NCBI GenBank assembly: GCA_964588555.1
Contig: CAZPPT010000004.1
Coordinates: forward strand, 62,001 to 126,000
Length of the DNA stretch: 64,000 nt
Source of the DNA: JAGVWJ01 sp964588555
GTDB taxonomy: Archaea; Micrarchaeota; Micrarchaeia; Anstonellales; Bilamarchaeaceae
Direction of reading: 5' to 3'
The notes below the pieces were generated by a model. That model saw only the letters and a list, made by a program, of their open reading frames with translations, searched no databases and had not been told where the DNA came from. The number at the start of each line of letters is the position of its first letter. Position 1 is the first letter of the stretch. Of this stretch, positions 42,441 to 52,799 are shown one piece after another. A program made the translations under genes and the position numbers.

Positions 42441-45400
42441 GTTGGCGCAGGCGGCGGCACGGTTGGTTTTTCAAGGCTCTGCAGCACCTGTTTTGCATCC
42501 CTTCTAAATACGAGAACCGCCTGGTTTAAGACTCCGTTTTTTGCAAACTGGTCCATCGTATCACTGCCGTACGTATCGTTTAAGTGCTTATCAAATGCAC
42601 GCACATTTCGCGCTTCTTCTCCAGAAAGTTTTGCAATTTCCGTCTCGTTCCCCCTCACCTGCATATACAGGAGCCGTAAGTTTTCCGCCCTCTCGCTTAC
42701 GAGAACCTCATCATGGAGCCGGCCCATCGTCCCGGCGAAATCATCGGCACCGTTTTGCCTTAGGAATTGGTCAAATACCGGGATCACCCCAACTTTTATT
42801 TTTTCCCCATCTTTGGCCGTGATTGTTTTTTCTGCAACCAATGTACTCCTTCCTTCAGTGTCAGTCATTACATAGCGGTCCATCCCATTGGAGGGCCGCG
42901 GTTCGGAGGGGGTCTCGTCTCTTGCAAGTTGGTCAAGCTGGGCCTGCGTAAGCCTTCTTCCGACCCCGTATTGTTTTCCATCATTATCCTTAAAATGCCT
43001 TGTCATGCTTCTTCTATACGCAGGCGTACTCCCGACACCCCGATACCAGCGTGCCGCACCTCGCATGAGCGGACCATCGTTGTGTTCGCCAAATGCCCTG
43101 CCTGCGATATCTGCAATCGAATGAGTACTGCCGTATTCACTGTTTGTTTGCCTTGTAAGTTCTACAAAAAATCGCAGCATATCTTCTCCGCCAACCCGTT
43201 CTATGAGCATCGAATCATCGAGCGTACCGTCGCCATTTACCTTTATATGGAAATCGGCAAAGCTGTCATTGTCAATATTCCCAAATTTGAGCACGACCGT
43301 TTTTGTTCCCTCGCCACTTGGCACTTCAAGAACCTTGTAACCGTTACTTTTGAGCCACGCAACATCTGCCCTGCCAGTTACTTCAAGTGCCATGATGACA
43401 AGGTTTGCATTCCGTCGATCCCATGCCCCGCTGCTTATTGAGCCGGCATATGCATACCCGAGCTCTTCAAATAATGTATCCTGGTTGTTCATGACAATGT
43501 CCCGAAGCGCCTTATTGCCTTCAGTTTTAAGGTCATTAAGCTCTGATGCAAGCATTGTTTTTACTTTGATCGCCCTCCCCTTTGTTCCTGTTTTTGATTC
43601 AAAGGAAACCTTTCCTTGGAAATCATTGATACTTTTGGAAACGCCATACGTTACTTTTTGGCCGGTGAGCGGGTCAACAAACGCAAGCGGCCTGCCCCCA
43701 ATGCGGGTTATGGTTTCAGGCGCCGGCATATTTGAAATAAGTGAGGCCTTTGCACCGGTCGCTTCCGGCGTGAGGTTCTGTTCTTTTATATAAACGGTTT
43801 CGCGTTTCCCATCCTTTCTCTGTAGCGTGACGCTAAATGCGCCCCTGTCAGTAGCATAACCTTGTTCTGCACTGCCAATTTGATTTGTATGGTTTACCCC
43901 GATAATCTTGGTTCCTGCACCTGCCGTCGGACTGAGTGCGTCAAGCAGCTGTCCGGTTGTAAGTATTGCAAGGAGTCTCGCACGGCGTTGGTTGCCGATG
44001 ATGTTCGGCCCAAGCCCCTCCCCGAACCGTACGCCCATATTTTCCAGTTGGTCAAAAACAACAAATCGCGCTTCTTCCTCACGGATGAACGAAATGAGCT
44101 GTGCGTCTGTTGGTCCCTTTTCACCAAACCTCCCGTATAATGCCGCCCCTATTGATTTTTCTTCATTGCTGAGCGCATCCCACCGCTTGAGTCCGCGGTT
44201 TATCTCCATTTGCTGTTCTTCAGTAAGGGTTCCCCATACTGTGTTATTTCTTTTTTTCTCAAGAAGCGGCTTTGCCGTTGCATATGCCTCCATTAACCCG
44301 CTTAAGTCATTGAGTTCCGATGTTGATACTTCCCTCGTGGCGGATGCAGTGTATTCCCTTGTAAGAAATCCCCTTTTAGTTCCTAATGTTCCTTCAAGTG
44401 CCCTTAATCCCTCAAGCTCGTTTTGAACCACAGGGGGCGTACGTGCCCTTCTTCTTAACAATCGCCCTATTGTTTGTCTGGTTTCCCTTGCGGTTGCGGC
44501 TATCCGCTCTTTTATTTCACGTAGTCTTTGCCTGAATGTCCTTTGCGCCGGTTTTGCCGTGGTTTCTGGAAGCACTGGCTGTTCTACGCGTTTTTTAGTC
44601 GGCGGCGCAAATTCAGGTACAGTGCCTGTCCGCGGGGCTTGCGTTCCATGCATTCTAGATTGTCTAACGGGGACGTTCTTTTCAGGCATCGTGGTTCTTC
44701 GTTCTTTTGGTTTTTGCGCAATGCGAGCGGTTTCTTCCCTTACGCGTACAACCGCTGTTTTTTCTACTGGTGCTTGCCTTGGCAGTTTTCCTCCCGTAAT
44801 TGTCACCTCGCCCGCACTTTCGTATTCTTCAATTGCCATTGCAAGCATTGCGCGCCTAAACTCGTCTATCTGGCGTACATGGTCCCTTCTCCTTCTTTTT
44901 AGGTTGGCAACCTCTTCTTTTTGTTTCCCATTCTTGCGCTTTATACCTGAGAGTATTTTTAGTCGTCCATCTATCAGCCCTATTTGCCGTGCATTTTCAG
45001 CTACTGCGCCTGCTGCCACCTTAAAGAGCGGCTTATTCGCGAGGTTTTCAACCGTACCCGCTTTCTCAGGCGAGACATCGTCAATACTTTTTTTATCTCG
45101 TACAATTTGTTCTGCTTCACTTATTCGTGCGATTACCTCTTCTGCATCAGCCCGTGAAAGCGTATGTGTGGCATCACGCCCGGTCAGTATGAACCGTTCT
45201 TTTCCTTCTTCGTCTACCGACCTACTGGTAAATGCGTTTTCCCATTGGAGGCGTTCACTGTCTACGTTTGGCTCTTGGCGGGGCATTCGCCCAACGTGGG
45301 TCATTTCCCTTTCCCGTGCCGTTTCCTCTCCTATTGGAGGTTGCACCCTACTTCGTATTTGTTCAGTCCGTTCATAGCGAAGCTCCCCTTCTTCTGTTCT

Positions 45401-48400
45401 TTGGGCAATAGTTGGATCAGATCCCTCGTCCGGAACGAGTTTTCCACTTAGTGTTTCTCCTGATTCAAGATCGATCTCTTTAGTTTTTTCTACCACTCGA
45501 AGAGTCGGTTCTCTTTTCTTTTGTCCCGCGTCAACGCGTTCATTGTACGCATCAATACTTCTTTGCATTCTTTCAGGCACTGTACCAACCGGACGCATTC
45601 TTCCGCTTTTGGGATCAATATCCACCTGTATCATTCGTTCCGGCCTTGTGTTGCTTGCATTTATTACATTTTCGTCCTTATCTATGCCAATTGTCACAGG
45701 TTGCCACTCTGTCCGTTCATCCCCGACTGCCCGCCGTACCATACGTTGTGCCTGCGCCTGCAGGTTAAGTGCCATAAGGGCGTCCGCCATTTCTTCCGTA
45801 GACTGGGCTGCTCTTTGCGTTTGTGCCTCTTTTGGTTTTGTTCCTTTAAGCCACGCAAAGAACGACTCCTTGTCAAACCGGCCGGTCCGTATCTCATCTT
45901 CTGAAATGGTCTTCCTTACTTTCTGCCCGTTTTCCATATATTCAAATTCATATCGTGTCCCGTTTCTTGTTGCCCGCGCATTGTGTGTCACTCCTTCCTT
46001 TCGAAGTTCATCGGTTGTAACTCCAAAAACCCGTTTTAGGAACCGTTCACGCGCACTTTGCGCCTGCGTTCGTAGCGTGGGCGGCGCTTCTGGTTGCATA
46101 GCGACGGTCGCTTCCGGTTTTATAACCACCGTTGGTTCCTCGCGCGGTTTTGGTGGAGTAAAATCAACTCGGGTTCTCTCTGTTGATCTATCCCGTGGTT
46201 CAATTGGTATTATTTTTGCAACCGGTTCGTCCTTAACTGCCCCCCGCGTTTCTTCGCTGCGTGGTTTTGGTTCAATACGTCCGATCGGTACGCGCGCACT
46301 TTTTTGTGCCTCACGCTGCCGGCGTACTTCGTCAAGCGAGATGACTTTAGTGACCGGTTCTTGTTTTATTTCATCCGCAACAATATTTTTCGCTGCCATG
46401 GCTGCCCTTTGGAGATCTCCTTTAGACAAATTACCTTTTGGCAGCATACGGGCCGCTTCCTGAATCGCGCGGGGGAGCGACTGCAATTTCTGTGGGTCGT
46501 TTCGTGCCGCAACAATTTGTTCAGCCACATTGCGGATGCGTTGTTCAACCGCCGAAGCACTAGCCCCCGGTTTCATCTCGCTCACAAATGTCTTTACAAA
46601 CTGCTTTATTCCTTCCCATGCCGCATCAGTATAAACGGTGTATTGGCTTCCGACGCTGTGCATTTTCTTGACGCCCGCATCTTCTTCGGCCTTTGTTGCT
46701 GCAATGGAATCGCTTGCGGCCTGTGCCCCCGCTTCCCGTGCTTTTTTAATTGCTGCGCTTATACGTGTGGGGGGTTTTGCCCGCGGTTTTTCGCTTCCTT
46801 CTGCAATTGATTGATATGTTCTCTTCACCTCTTCAAGCCGTGCACGGTATGCCGCCGTGTCAAGGCCTCCCTCGCCCCCCCGCAGTGCCGCAACCTCAAG
46901 CTCCGCAATTGCCCGGGCATACACTTTCCGTCGCTCTTGAGCTGGCAGCTGTTCAGCCTCTGCAACCATCCTTAGGACCGAACCGACTTCCTCCTGGATT
47001 ATTCTTGCTTTTGCATCTTTTAGGTTCCCAACCGCGCCGATCCGTGCGAACCGCCTTTCAATCATCGATTCGGGAAAGATAATTCCTCGTGCGCGTTCTC
47101 TAGCCTTTTTTGCATGTTCACGTAATCTATCTACTACTGTTTGTGCAGAGGGTTCAGTTGCTTCTTGTGGCATGATTGCTTTTTGAGGTGCAGCTTGCTC
47201 AACTTTCCTCCCGATTGGGACGCGCGCAATATATTCGTTAAAATCCATCGTCTCGCTAAAGAGGTTTCCCGTATCCCTGTTCTTTGTATAGTATCCATTC
47301 ACAAGCGCAGCTGCCTCAGCAACGTCAAATACGCCTTTTGCATTATAACGCCCAAGAATGGCAACCGATTCCTCATCTGTAAGTGCCCTTCCTATAAGGT
47401 GTTCAAGCTGTGCATACCCCGTCCGCACTTCTTTTGAGCTTGCGCGATATGCTTGTGTTCGTGCCTGTTCAAGTGCCATGGCCTGCTGCCGCTCAAATTC
47501 GCCTTTTGATGCGCCAAACACAAGTCCTGCCGCTGCCCTGAATGCACGCGCACTTCTCGCTTCTGATGTCATGAGCCCGGCATATCTCGTACCAAGAACG
47601 CGCGTTGCACTCACCTGCATTGCAGACTGCGCTGAAGAAAATCCCGTTACGAGCGCCTCGGCTAAACCCATTTGTCCTGCCTGATACGCCCCCATATTGG
47701 TTGCAATAGTGCTTGCGCCAAGTACCAGGCCCCCACCAAGTAGTCCAGTTCCGATTACCCGGGCAGTTCTCGATCCCTGCGCAATGAGCCCAAGTTCGGT
47801 TGCTGCAGAGAACTTTGCACCGGCTATCCCAAGGCCGATTCCTGCAAGTGAGAGCGCGTGCTGTTCGGCAGTGAGCCCACTTGCACCTGCCGTTTGTATT
47901 TGGCTATAGTAATCAATACTTCCGCTTGTTGCATAATATGCGGCAATTACGGGAGACAGCGTACCACCGCTTAGCACGTTTGCGATATTTGCAGCAACAA
48001 ACTCTGTCCCCACACGTACGGCACGGACAGTACTTTCAATTTCCTGCCCCCTCTTATATAGTGACGCAATGCTGCTTTCGGCAGTTGCAGCGCCTCTTCT
48101 GAGCCTTCCACGCAGTTGCTGTTGGAGAAACGGGTCATTGTTTTTGGTTATGCTGCCCGTAATCTGTCCGGTTTCTTTTGCCTGTGCGAGTGCCTGCCGG
48201 TACATCCCTTTTCGTTCCTCTGCGTTGAAAACACTCGTAAGGCTTGCGGCGGTCAGGAATGTTTGCACGTTTGCCCAGAGGGTTGCGTATGCAAGGTTAT
48301 ATGTCTTTTGCTGTTCTTGCGTAAGGCTCATTTTTTCATAACGATTCGTACCACTAACAGGTGTATAGCCAAGTGATGCAAGCATTGCAGCACTGTACGC

Positions 48401-51034
48401 TCTCACTATTTCCCGTGCAGCTTTTCCATCCTGTAGCGAAAGCGCATTTATCTTTTCGAGAGCGACTGCCTGCGGCTCAAGCCCCCGTTTTTGGAGGATC
48501 ATCGGTACGGTATCCCTGAGCGCACCAAGCTGGATCGTTGTCGCGTCCCGTCCAGTTCGGGCACCTCGCACATTTATCCGTATCGCGTCAAGCGTTATCA
48601 ATTTTCCGCTTTCAAGTGCCCCAATTGCATCTTCAGGACGGTCGCGCGCATAGTTTGCAAGCTGTACGAGCCTTCCGGCACTATCACGTACGATACTTGC
48701 AAATAGCCCTTCGCCCCGATGATAGCGCTCGCTTTCATCAGTCCGCTCCAGTGCGGAAAGCGCTTCGTTATAGAGCGTGACCGCAAGGTTCCAGCCAGCT
48801 GTTTTTTTCTGGTACGTTTCAAAAATTTTCGCCCCGTCTTCCGGTTTACTGTTTCGTATCATGCCTGCAAATGCGCGCATTTCATTGCGCAATTTTTCGA
48901 TTTCAGGCATTACGGCCGCAACGCGTTCGCTTCTGGCTTTTTTTGCCTCTTCATCTTCATTTAATTGAACTGCCCCAAATTTCGCAAGATCGCGCTCCTG
49001 TCTTGCCACTGCATCAGTAATCATTCTTTTTTTGCTTTCCATTTCCTGGGCCTTTGCGGCATTTTGTACATATGTTATAAGTTCTCCTTGCGCCTTTCTC
49101 CAGCTTATTGTTTTGCCCATCCGTGCATACCCTTCAAGTTCGCTTACTCGTTTTTTGATTTCCGTCTGTACGGCTTCGCTATCAAAGTACGCAAGTTTTT
49201 CGTCTTTTCTTTCACGTCCGGATCCGTTTTCCACAAGCAACGCGCGCGTTTTTCGTATCGCATCCTTTTGACCGGCGGTGTTGATGGTAAGTCCCACTAT
49301 GTCAAGAATACGTGCCGCCTTTACAAGTTCTTCTTCCTGAACGAATTTCTGCGCCCTTCTTAGTTCTTCCTCCTGCCTTGGTGCGATTATTGCATAGATC
49401 GGGTTTTCACGTGCCATTTCCTTACTTGCGGTACGAAGTTCTTGTATTGCCCTTAACAAAATTTTCTGATTATTTTGTTTTAGGCGCGTTTCTTCAAACC
49501 GGTTAAATGCATCAATTGCCCCTTTGAGCGTTTCATTACTTTGCGCAAGCAACGCTTGTTGTCCCGGCCCTATCTTGCCCTCTTCAATGATCGTTGCAGC
49601 CGCATTTGACATTCCTTGTGCCGCCGTAAGAAATCCTTCCTTACCTGCCCCCTTGCGGTTTGCAATACATTCAAGGGCACCACCAAGTGCCACTGCACCC
49701 TGTGCCGAAATGCGCAAAAGTTCAGCCCCTCGTTCAAACGACTCGTCAATTGAATGAGCGTTTTTTGTAAGCGCAGTCCCCTCCTGTATGATCCTTCTAA
49801 TTACGGTTAGCCTGGGTGCTATTTCGTCAATGTCAGCATCCCTTACTTTTTTCATATTCGCTTCTAGTTGGGCGAGTGTCCGTTCGACTGCATGCGCTTC
49901 CAGTTGCATCCCCTGTTTTGCAATCTCAAGCTGGAGGCGGAGTACCCGGCTTGCACTTGCCTCTCCCGGTTCGTCCATTGCCCCTTCTTTTTCTGCAAGG
50001 AGGTGCGCAACCGTTATATCTTTTTGCCGAGCTTCTGCAAGTAAGGGGGCGGTCCTTTCAACATACTCAATTGTTTCCTTTGTGCCTGCTTTATTCGCCT
50101 GCGCTGTAACATACAGCTGCGCAAGGTCAAGTGAGATGCATGCATCAATTCGGTTTTCCTCTTTAGCAAACTCAATTGCAAGCGCGTAATACCCATCAAG
50201 AACCTCTTGCGCACCCTTGTCCTTTAGCTGTACTTTTTGTGCATATACCTGTGTAATGCCATCAATTACCCCATATGTAATTTCGCCCTTTGCAAATGTT
50301 TCGCTTAGTGTAAGAATTTCTTTCTTATCCGTTTCTTGAGCTGTTGTATAGAGAGAAGCAAGTCCTGTGTGTACAAATGCTTCTTGTTCCTTTCCTTCCT
50401 CAATTGCACGGCGCGCCCGCCCATAAAATGCATCAATTGCCCCGCTATCTTTTTCAGGGGCACGTGCCTTTAGCGTTTCTGCCTCTTGTGAGAGCGCATC
50501 TGCCATTCTCTTTTGATGTATGCCTATAATTTGCACTTCTGATTTTCCCTCAAGTGATACAATAAATTCTTCTAGTGTGCGTGTGTCTTGTCCGCTTTGT
50601 TTACGGGCAAGGATCTCATGTCCATAATTAAGGATCGTTGCCGACCCGCCATCAAAGTCATGCGCATATTTGTTTGCCGCACTCCCAATTATTTTTAGCG
50701 CCCCTTGGGCTGCTTGTGCCGTTTGCAGTTCACCATAAAGTTTCAATACGTTTCCGATCTGCACTACGGCTGCAAGCGCATGTTCTGCCTGCGCAGCGTT
50801 TCCATTTTTATGAAGCTCTCGTGCATGGGTAAGTAGTTCATATCCCCGTTTGTACGTTTCCTGAAGCGGCCACCGCGCACTTTCACTTTTTAGTTGTTCG
50901 ACTGCTTGTTCCGCTTGCCCTATGCTTGCTTGGATCCGTGCCTTTGGGTCACTGTGCGGCATTCCAAGTTCAGACGGTAGCCCTTTAAGGAGTTTTTCTG
51001 CCTCATCAATTCTTTCTGCAAACGTCGGCGCCAT
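42437..51034 (-). CDS. Giant protein, 2865 aa, with kinase-like C-terminal region
   Basis: One unbroken frame of 8.6 kb. Residues 1-1000 are helical, Ala/Glu-rich, with repeat-like pairs of helices (for example AFVHTGLASLYTTAQ, ISLDLAQLYVTAQ) resembling TPR-type arrays. About 1020-1150 is the only strongly hydrophobic part (VIGTGLLGGGLVLGASTIAT and neighbours) and may span or insert in a membrane. About 1270-2250 is charged and Pro-rich, probably disordered, with R-V-P-I-G-R repeated. About 2340-2720 has kinase-like elements: VYIKEQ (possible ATP Lys), AWDRRNANLVI (D-x4-N catalytic loop) and GNIDNDSF (metal Asp). No signal peptide. It follows an 80-residue gene by 4 bases. Function unknown. 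Confidence 0.85.
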   Translation of the reverse strand: MAPTFAERIDEAEKLLKGLPSELGMPHSDPKARIQASIGQAEQAVEQLKSESARWPLQETYKRGYELLTHARELHKNGNAAQAEHALAAVVQIGNVLKLYGELQTAQAAQGALKIIGSAANKYAHDFDGGSATILNYGHEILARKQSGQDTRTLEEFIVSLEGKSEVQIIGIHQKRMADALSQEAETLKARAPEKDSGAIDAFYGRARRAIEEGKEQEAFVHTGLASLYTTAQETDKKEILTLSETFAKGEITYGVIDGITQVYAQKVQLKDKGAQEVLDGYYALAIEFAKEENRIDACISLDLAQLYVTAQANKAGTKETIEYVERTAPLLAEARQKDITVAHLLAEKEGAMDEPGEASASRVLRLQLEIAKQGMQLEAHAVERTLAQLEANMKKVRDADIDEIAPRLTVIRRIIQEGTALTKNAHSIDESFERGAELLRISAQGAVALGGALECIANRKGAGKEGFLTAAQGMSNAAATIIEEGKIGPGQQALLAQSNETLKGAIDAFNRFEETRLKQNNQKILLRAIQELRTASKEMARENPIYAIIAPRQEEELRRAQKFVQEEELVKAARILDIVGLTINTAGQKDAIRKTRALLVENGSGRERKDEKLAYFDSEAVQTEIKKRVSELEGYARMGKTISWRKAQGELITYVQNAAKAQEMESKKRMITDAVARQERDLAKFGAVQLNEDEEAKKARSERVAAVMPEIEKLRNEMRAFAGMIRNSKPEDGAKIFETYQKKTAGWNLAVTLYNEALSALERTDESERYHRGEGLFASIVRDSAGRLVQLANYARDRPEDAIGALESGKLITLDAIRINVRGARTGRDATTIQLGALRDTVPMILQKRGLEPQAVALEKINALSLQDGKAAREIVRAYSAAMLASLGYTPVSGTNRYEKMSLTQEQQKTYNLAYATLWANVQTFLTAASLTSVFNAEERKGMYRQALAQAKETGQITGSITKNNDPFLQQQLRGRLRRGAATAESSIASLYKRGQEIESTVRAVRVGTEFVAANIANVLSGGTLSPVIAAYYATSGSIDYYSQIQTAGASGLTAEQHALSLAGIGLGIAGAKFSAATELGLIAQGSRTARVIGTGLLGGGLVLGASTIATNMGAYQAGQMGLAEALVTGFSSAQSAMQVSATRVLGTRYAGLMTSEARSARAFRAAAGLVFGASKGEFERQQAMALEQARTQAYRASSKEVRTGYAQLEHLIGRALTDEESVAILGRYNAKGVFDVAEAAALVNGYYTKNRDTGNLFSETMDFNEYIARVPIGRKVEQAAPQKAIMPQEATEPSAQTVVDRLREHAKKARERARGIIFPESMIERRFARIGAVGNLKDAKARIIQEEVGSVLRMVAEAEQLPAQERRKVYARAIAELEVAALRGGEGGLDTAAYRARLEEVKRTYQSIAEGSEKPRAKPPTRISAAIKKAREAGAQAASDSIAATKAEEDAGVKKMHSVGSQYTVYTDAAWEGIKQFVKTFVSEMKPGASASAVEQRIRNVAEQIVAARNDPQKLQSLPRAIQEAARMLPKGNLSKGDLQRAAMAAKNIVADEIKQEPVTKVISLDEVRRQREAQKSARVPIGRIEPKPRSEETRGAVKDEPVAKIIPIEPRDRSTERTRVDFTPPKPREEPTVVIKPEATVAMQPEAPPTLRTQAQSARERFLKRVFGVTTDELRKEGVTHNARATRNGTRYEFEYMENGQKVRKTISEDEIRTGRFDKESFFAWLKGTKPKEAQTQRAAQSTEEMADALMALNLQAQAQRMVRRAVGDERTEWQPVTIGIDKDENVINASNTRPERMIQVDIDPKSGRMRPVGTVPERMQRSIDAYNERVDAGQKKREPTLRVVEKTKEIDLESGETLSGKLVPDEGSDPTIAQRTEEGELRYERTEQIRSRVQPPIGEETAREREMTHVGRMPRQEPNVDSERLQWENAFTSRSVDEEGKERFILTGRDATHTLSRADAEEVIARISEAEQIVRDKKSIDDVSPEKAGTVENLANKPLFKVAAGAVAENARQIGLIDGRLKILSGIKRKNGKQKEEVANLKRRRRDHVRQIDEFRRAMLAMAIEEYESAGEVTITGGKLPRQAPVEKTAVVRVREETARIAQKPKERRTTMPEKNVPVRQSRMHGTQAPRTGTVPEFAPPTKKRVEQPVLPETTAKPAQRTFRQRLREIKERIAATARETRQTIGRLLRRRARTPPVVQNELEGLRALEGTLGTKRGFLTREYTASATREVSTSELNDLSGLMEAYATAKPLLEKKRNNTVWGTLTEEQQMEINRGLKRWDALSNEEKSIGAALYGRFGEKGPTDAQLISFIREEEARFVVFDQLENMGVRFGEGLGPNIIGNQRRARLLAILTTGQLLDALSPTAGAGTKIIGVNHTNQIGSAEQGYATDRGAFSVTLQRKDGKRETVYIKEQNLTPEATGAKASLISNMPAPETITRIGGRPLAFVDPLTGQKVTYGVSKSINDFQGKVSFESKTGTKGRAIKVKTMLASELNDLKTEGNKALRDIVMNNQDTLFEELGYAYAGSISSGAWDRRNANLVIMALEVTGRADVAWLKSNGYKVLEVPSGEGTKTVVLKFGNIDNDSFADFHIKVNGDGTLDDSMLIERVGGEDMLRFFVELTRQTNSEYGSTHSIADIAGRAFGEHNDGPLMRGAARWYRGVGSTPAYRRSMTRHFKDNDGKQYGVGRRLTQAQLDQLARDETPSEPRPSNGMDRYVMTDTEGRSTLVAEKTITAKDGEKIKVGVIPVFDQFLRQNGADDFAGTMGRLHDEVLVSERAENLRLLYMQVRGNETEIAKLSGEEARNVRAFDKHLNDTYGSDTMDQFAKNGVLNQAVLVFRRDAKQVLQSLEKPTVPPPAPT

Positions 51035-51038
51035 ATGA

Positions 51039-51281
51039 TCAGCTAAGTTCGCGCAGCATGCCGTGCAACTCTATAAGCATGATCGGCCGTGCATCCTGTG
51101 TAGTCTGTAAAAAATTGCCCCTCCAGTTTTCAAGCCGGTCCTTCCATAAAACGAGGCGCTCAAAGCGCGCTTTATAGCGTACCTTGGTTTTTGTATCGAG
51201 GCGTTCCCAGTCTTTCATGACTGTGTCTATGGATGAAAGCGCCTTGTCAACTAAGAAAACTGCTTCTTCCTCTGAATCCAT
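51039..51281 (-). CDS. Small helical protein, 80 aa
   Basis: Not recognised. A short all-helical protein with several Trp and many charges (DWERLDTKTKVRYKARFERLVLWKDRLENW). It sits 4 bases upstream of the giant gene and 34 bases after thpR, so it is likely co-transcribed with both. It may be a partner of the giant protein; that is inference from position only. Confidence 0.65.
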   Translation of the reverse strand: MDSEEEAVFLVDKALSSIDTVMKDWERLDTKTKVRYKARFERLVLWKDRLENWRGNFLQTTQDARPIMLIELHGMLRELS

Positions 51282-51315
51282 GAGTAAGTATCAGAAGAAA
51301 GTTTTTTATTGGTGG

Positions 51316-51837
51316 CTACTTAGCATTAAAAGATGCAATTTTTGAGTAGTGGGGCCCCGAGGCAGTAAGGACGCTTTCCTTAAGCATAAAATCGGTGCAT
51401 TCGAATGCCCCAAAATCGGTATGTGCGTATTTTTCAAGAAACGATTGTAAATCAAGTTTTCGCTTTACCCGTGCAATGGTAATGTGTCCTTTAAACGGTT
51501 CCTGCCCACATTCGCGTGCGAGTGCATTATTTACATTATCCGCAAGCAGTTCGAGTTCTTTACCTTTCGCGCCCGCCCATATGACCTGCACATGCCGTTC
51601 GTTTGGAAACACGCCGATCCCATGCACGTTGATTAAAAACGGGTCGAACGAAACTGTCTTGAGCACCCCTCTTACTTCCTCAACTTTTTTCCCGTCAATC
51701 TCGCCAAGGAATTTAAGCGTGAGGTGGAGATTCTCCTTTCCCACTAATTTTATTCCGTCACGAGGTAATTCCTCCTGCACTTTTGCAAGTTCGTCGCGAA
51801 TCGGTTCAGGAAGTTCAATTGCAATAAAAGAGCGCAT
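51316..51837 (-). CDS. thpR: RNA 2',3'-cyclic phosphodiesterase (ThpR / LigT)
   Basis: A 173-residue 2H-phosphoesterase. The two catalytic HxTx motifs are HLTLKFLG and HITIARVK. The start MRSFIAIELP is characteristic; an ATG 9 bases earlier overlaps the upstream gene. The family opens 2',3'-cyclic phosphates and has 2'-5' RNA ligase activity in vitro, so a link to tRNA or RNA end repair is likely. Confidence 0.93.
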   Translation of the reverse strand: MRSFIAIELPEPIRDELAKVQEELPRDGIKLVGKENLHLTLKFLGEIDGKKVEEVRGVLKTVSFDPFLINVHGIGVFPNERHVQVIWAGAKGKELELLADNVNNALARECGQEPFKGHITIARVKRKLDLQSFLEKYAHTDFGAFECTDFMLKESVLTASGPHYSKIASFNAK

Positions 51838-51838
51838 G

Positions 51839-52105
51839 TCATCCATCTTCTTTCACAAAGTCCTTAATCCCTTTTCCTTTTGGAAACGCCGTTCCAAGTG
51901 GCGAACGGGCCGGAAGCTGGAACTGTTCTGCAAGTTTTGTCAGGTCAATTGGGGGGATTTTTGCATTTGTTGTTAAAATAAGTGCCGTGCCGTAGGGCGT
52001 CCTTTCTTCAGTTACGGCAAGCCTATGCCTTTGAATGATCCCTGCAAGGCGAATGCGGACGTCAACAAACCCTGTCTTTAGAATTTCTTCTTTTGTCGGT
52101 TCCAT
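51839..52105 (-). CDS. Hypothetical protein, 88 aa
   Basis: Not recognised. A small basic alpha/beta protein (VDVRIRLAGIIQRHRLAVTEERTPYG) ending in a Lys/Gly-rich tail. It touches thpR (1-base gap), suggesting a joint role in RNA metabolism, but there is no motif to prove this. Confidence 0.65.
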   Translation of the reverse strand: MEPTKEEILKTGFVDVRIRLAGIIQRHRLAVTEERTPYGTALILTTNAKIPPIDLTKLAEQFQLPARSPLGTAFPKGKGIKDFVKEDG

Positions 52106-52138
52106 AAAGAAAAATAGTAATAAGAAGTATTTAATTAC

Positions 52139-52717
52139 CTATGAGGAAAATGAGCGCGGCCTACGGGATTGTGGCATGCGCGGTTGTTCGACCCGTTTTA
52201 TTGTCGTGAATGTTCTTACGGGTTTCTCTGCAATGCGTGCACGATTTTTATCAGCCATTTGATCTGCGCGCTCTTTTCGTCGTGCCGAATCTTGCAGTAT
52301 AAAATCCTTAACGCCCCGCGGGGTTTGCGGATCCCTAAAAAGATCCACAATCTGAGTTCTTTTATCCTTTTTGCTATACATGGTGACTAACGCTGTCCCT
52401 GCCTCGACACGTATCGATTCATCGATAGCTGGATCCTTTGTCATTTGTTCAAGAACCACGGTATCTTTTCTTTTTACCGCTGCACTTACCGCGCCCTTTC
52501 CCGCAGCCTCCTGTAAGGTTGCGCTTAATTTATCGTTTTTATGCCATTCGATAAGGATGTCCGGTACTCCTGCATTAACCATGAGCGCAATTGCACCTTT
52601 CCCTGCTTCTTCCCTTACCTGTTTATTGGTTGTCCCTTCGAATATCCCAAATAGTGCGTCGATATCATCATTTGCTATAGCCTTCCGTACTGCTTCCATT
52701 TCATTTATGCGTGCCAT
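52139..52717 (-). CDS. HEAT/ARM-like helical protein, 192 aa
   Basis: Helical repeats of about 30 residues are visible (NKQVREEAGKGAIALMVNAG, then SATLQEAAGKGAVSAAVKRK), resembling short HEAT-type hairpins. A basic, Arg/Pro-rich tail follows. No signal peptide. It opens the minus-strand run that ends with the giant gene. Role unknown; the repeats suggest protein-protein contact. Confidence 0.65.
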   Translation of the reverse strand: MARINEMEAVRKAIANDDIDALFGIFEGTTNKQVREEAGKGAIALMVNAGVPDILIEWHKNDKLSATLQEAAGKGAVSAAVKRKDTVVLEQMTKDPAIDESIRVEAGTALVTMYSKKDKRTQIVDLFRDPQTPRGVKDFILQDSARRKERADQMADKNRARIAEKPVRTFTTIKRVEQPRMPQSRRPRSFSS

Positions 52718-52799
52718 GTAGTATCACCTAGTTATAACTAGTAATTAAAATGAGCAAAAGTATTTTTAAATGTATGCCAAAAAGTGGATTTATGTGTAT

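Noticed and set aside
46304..46810. Plus-strand frames inside the giant gene region
   Set aside because: Many antisense frames of 60-300 codons arise across the 8.6-kb gene; none has motifs, and the minus frame is continuous with archaeal-like codon use.
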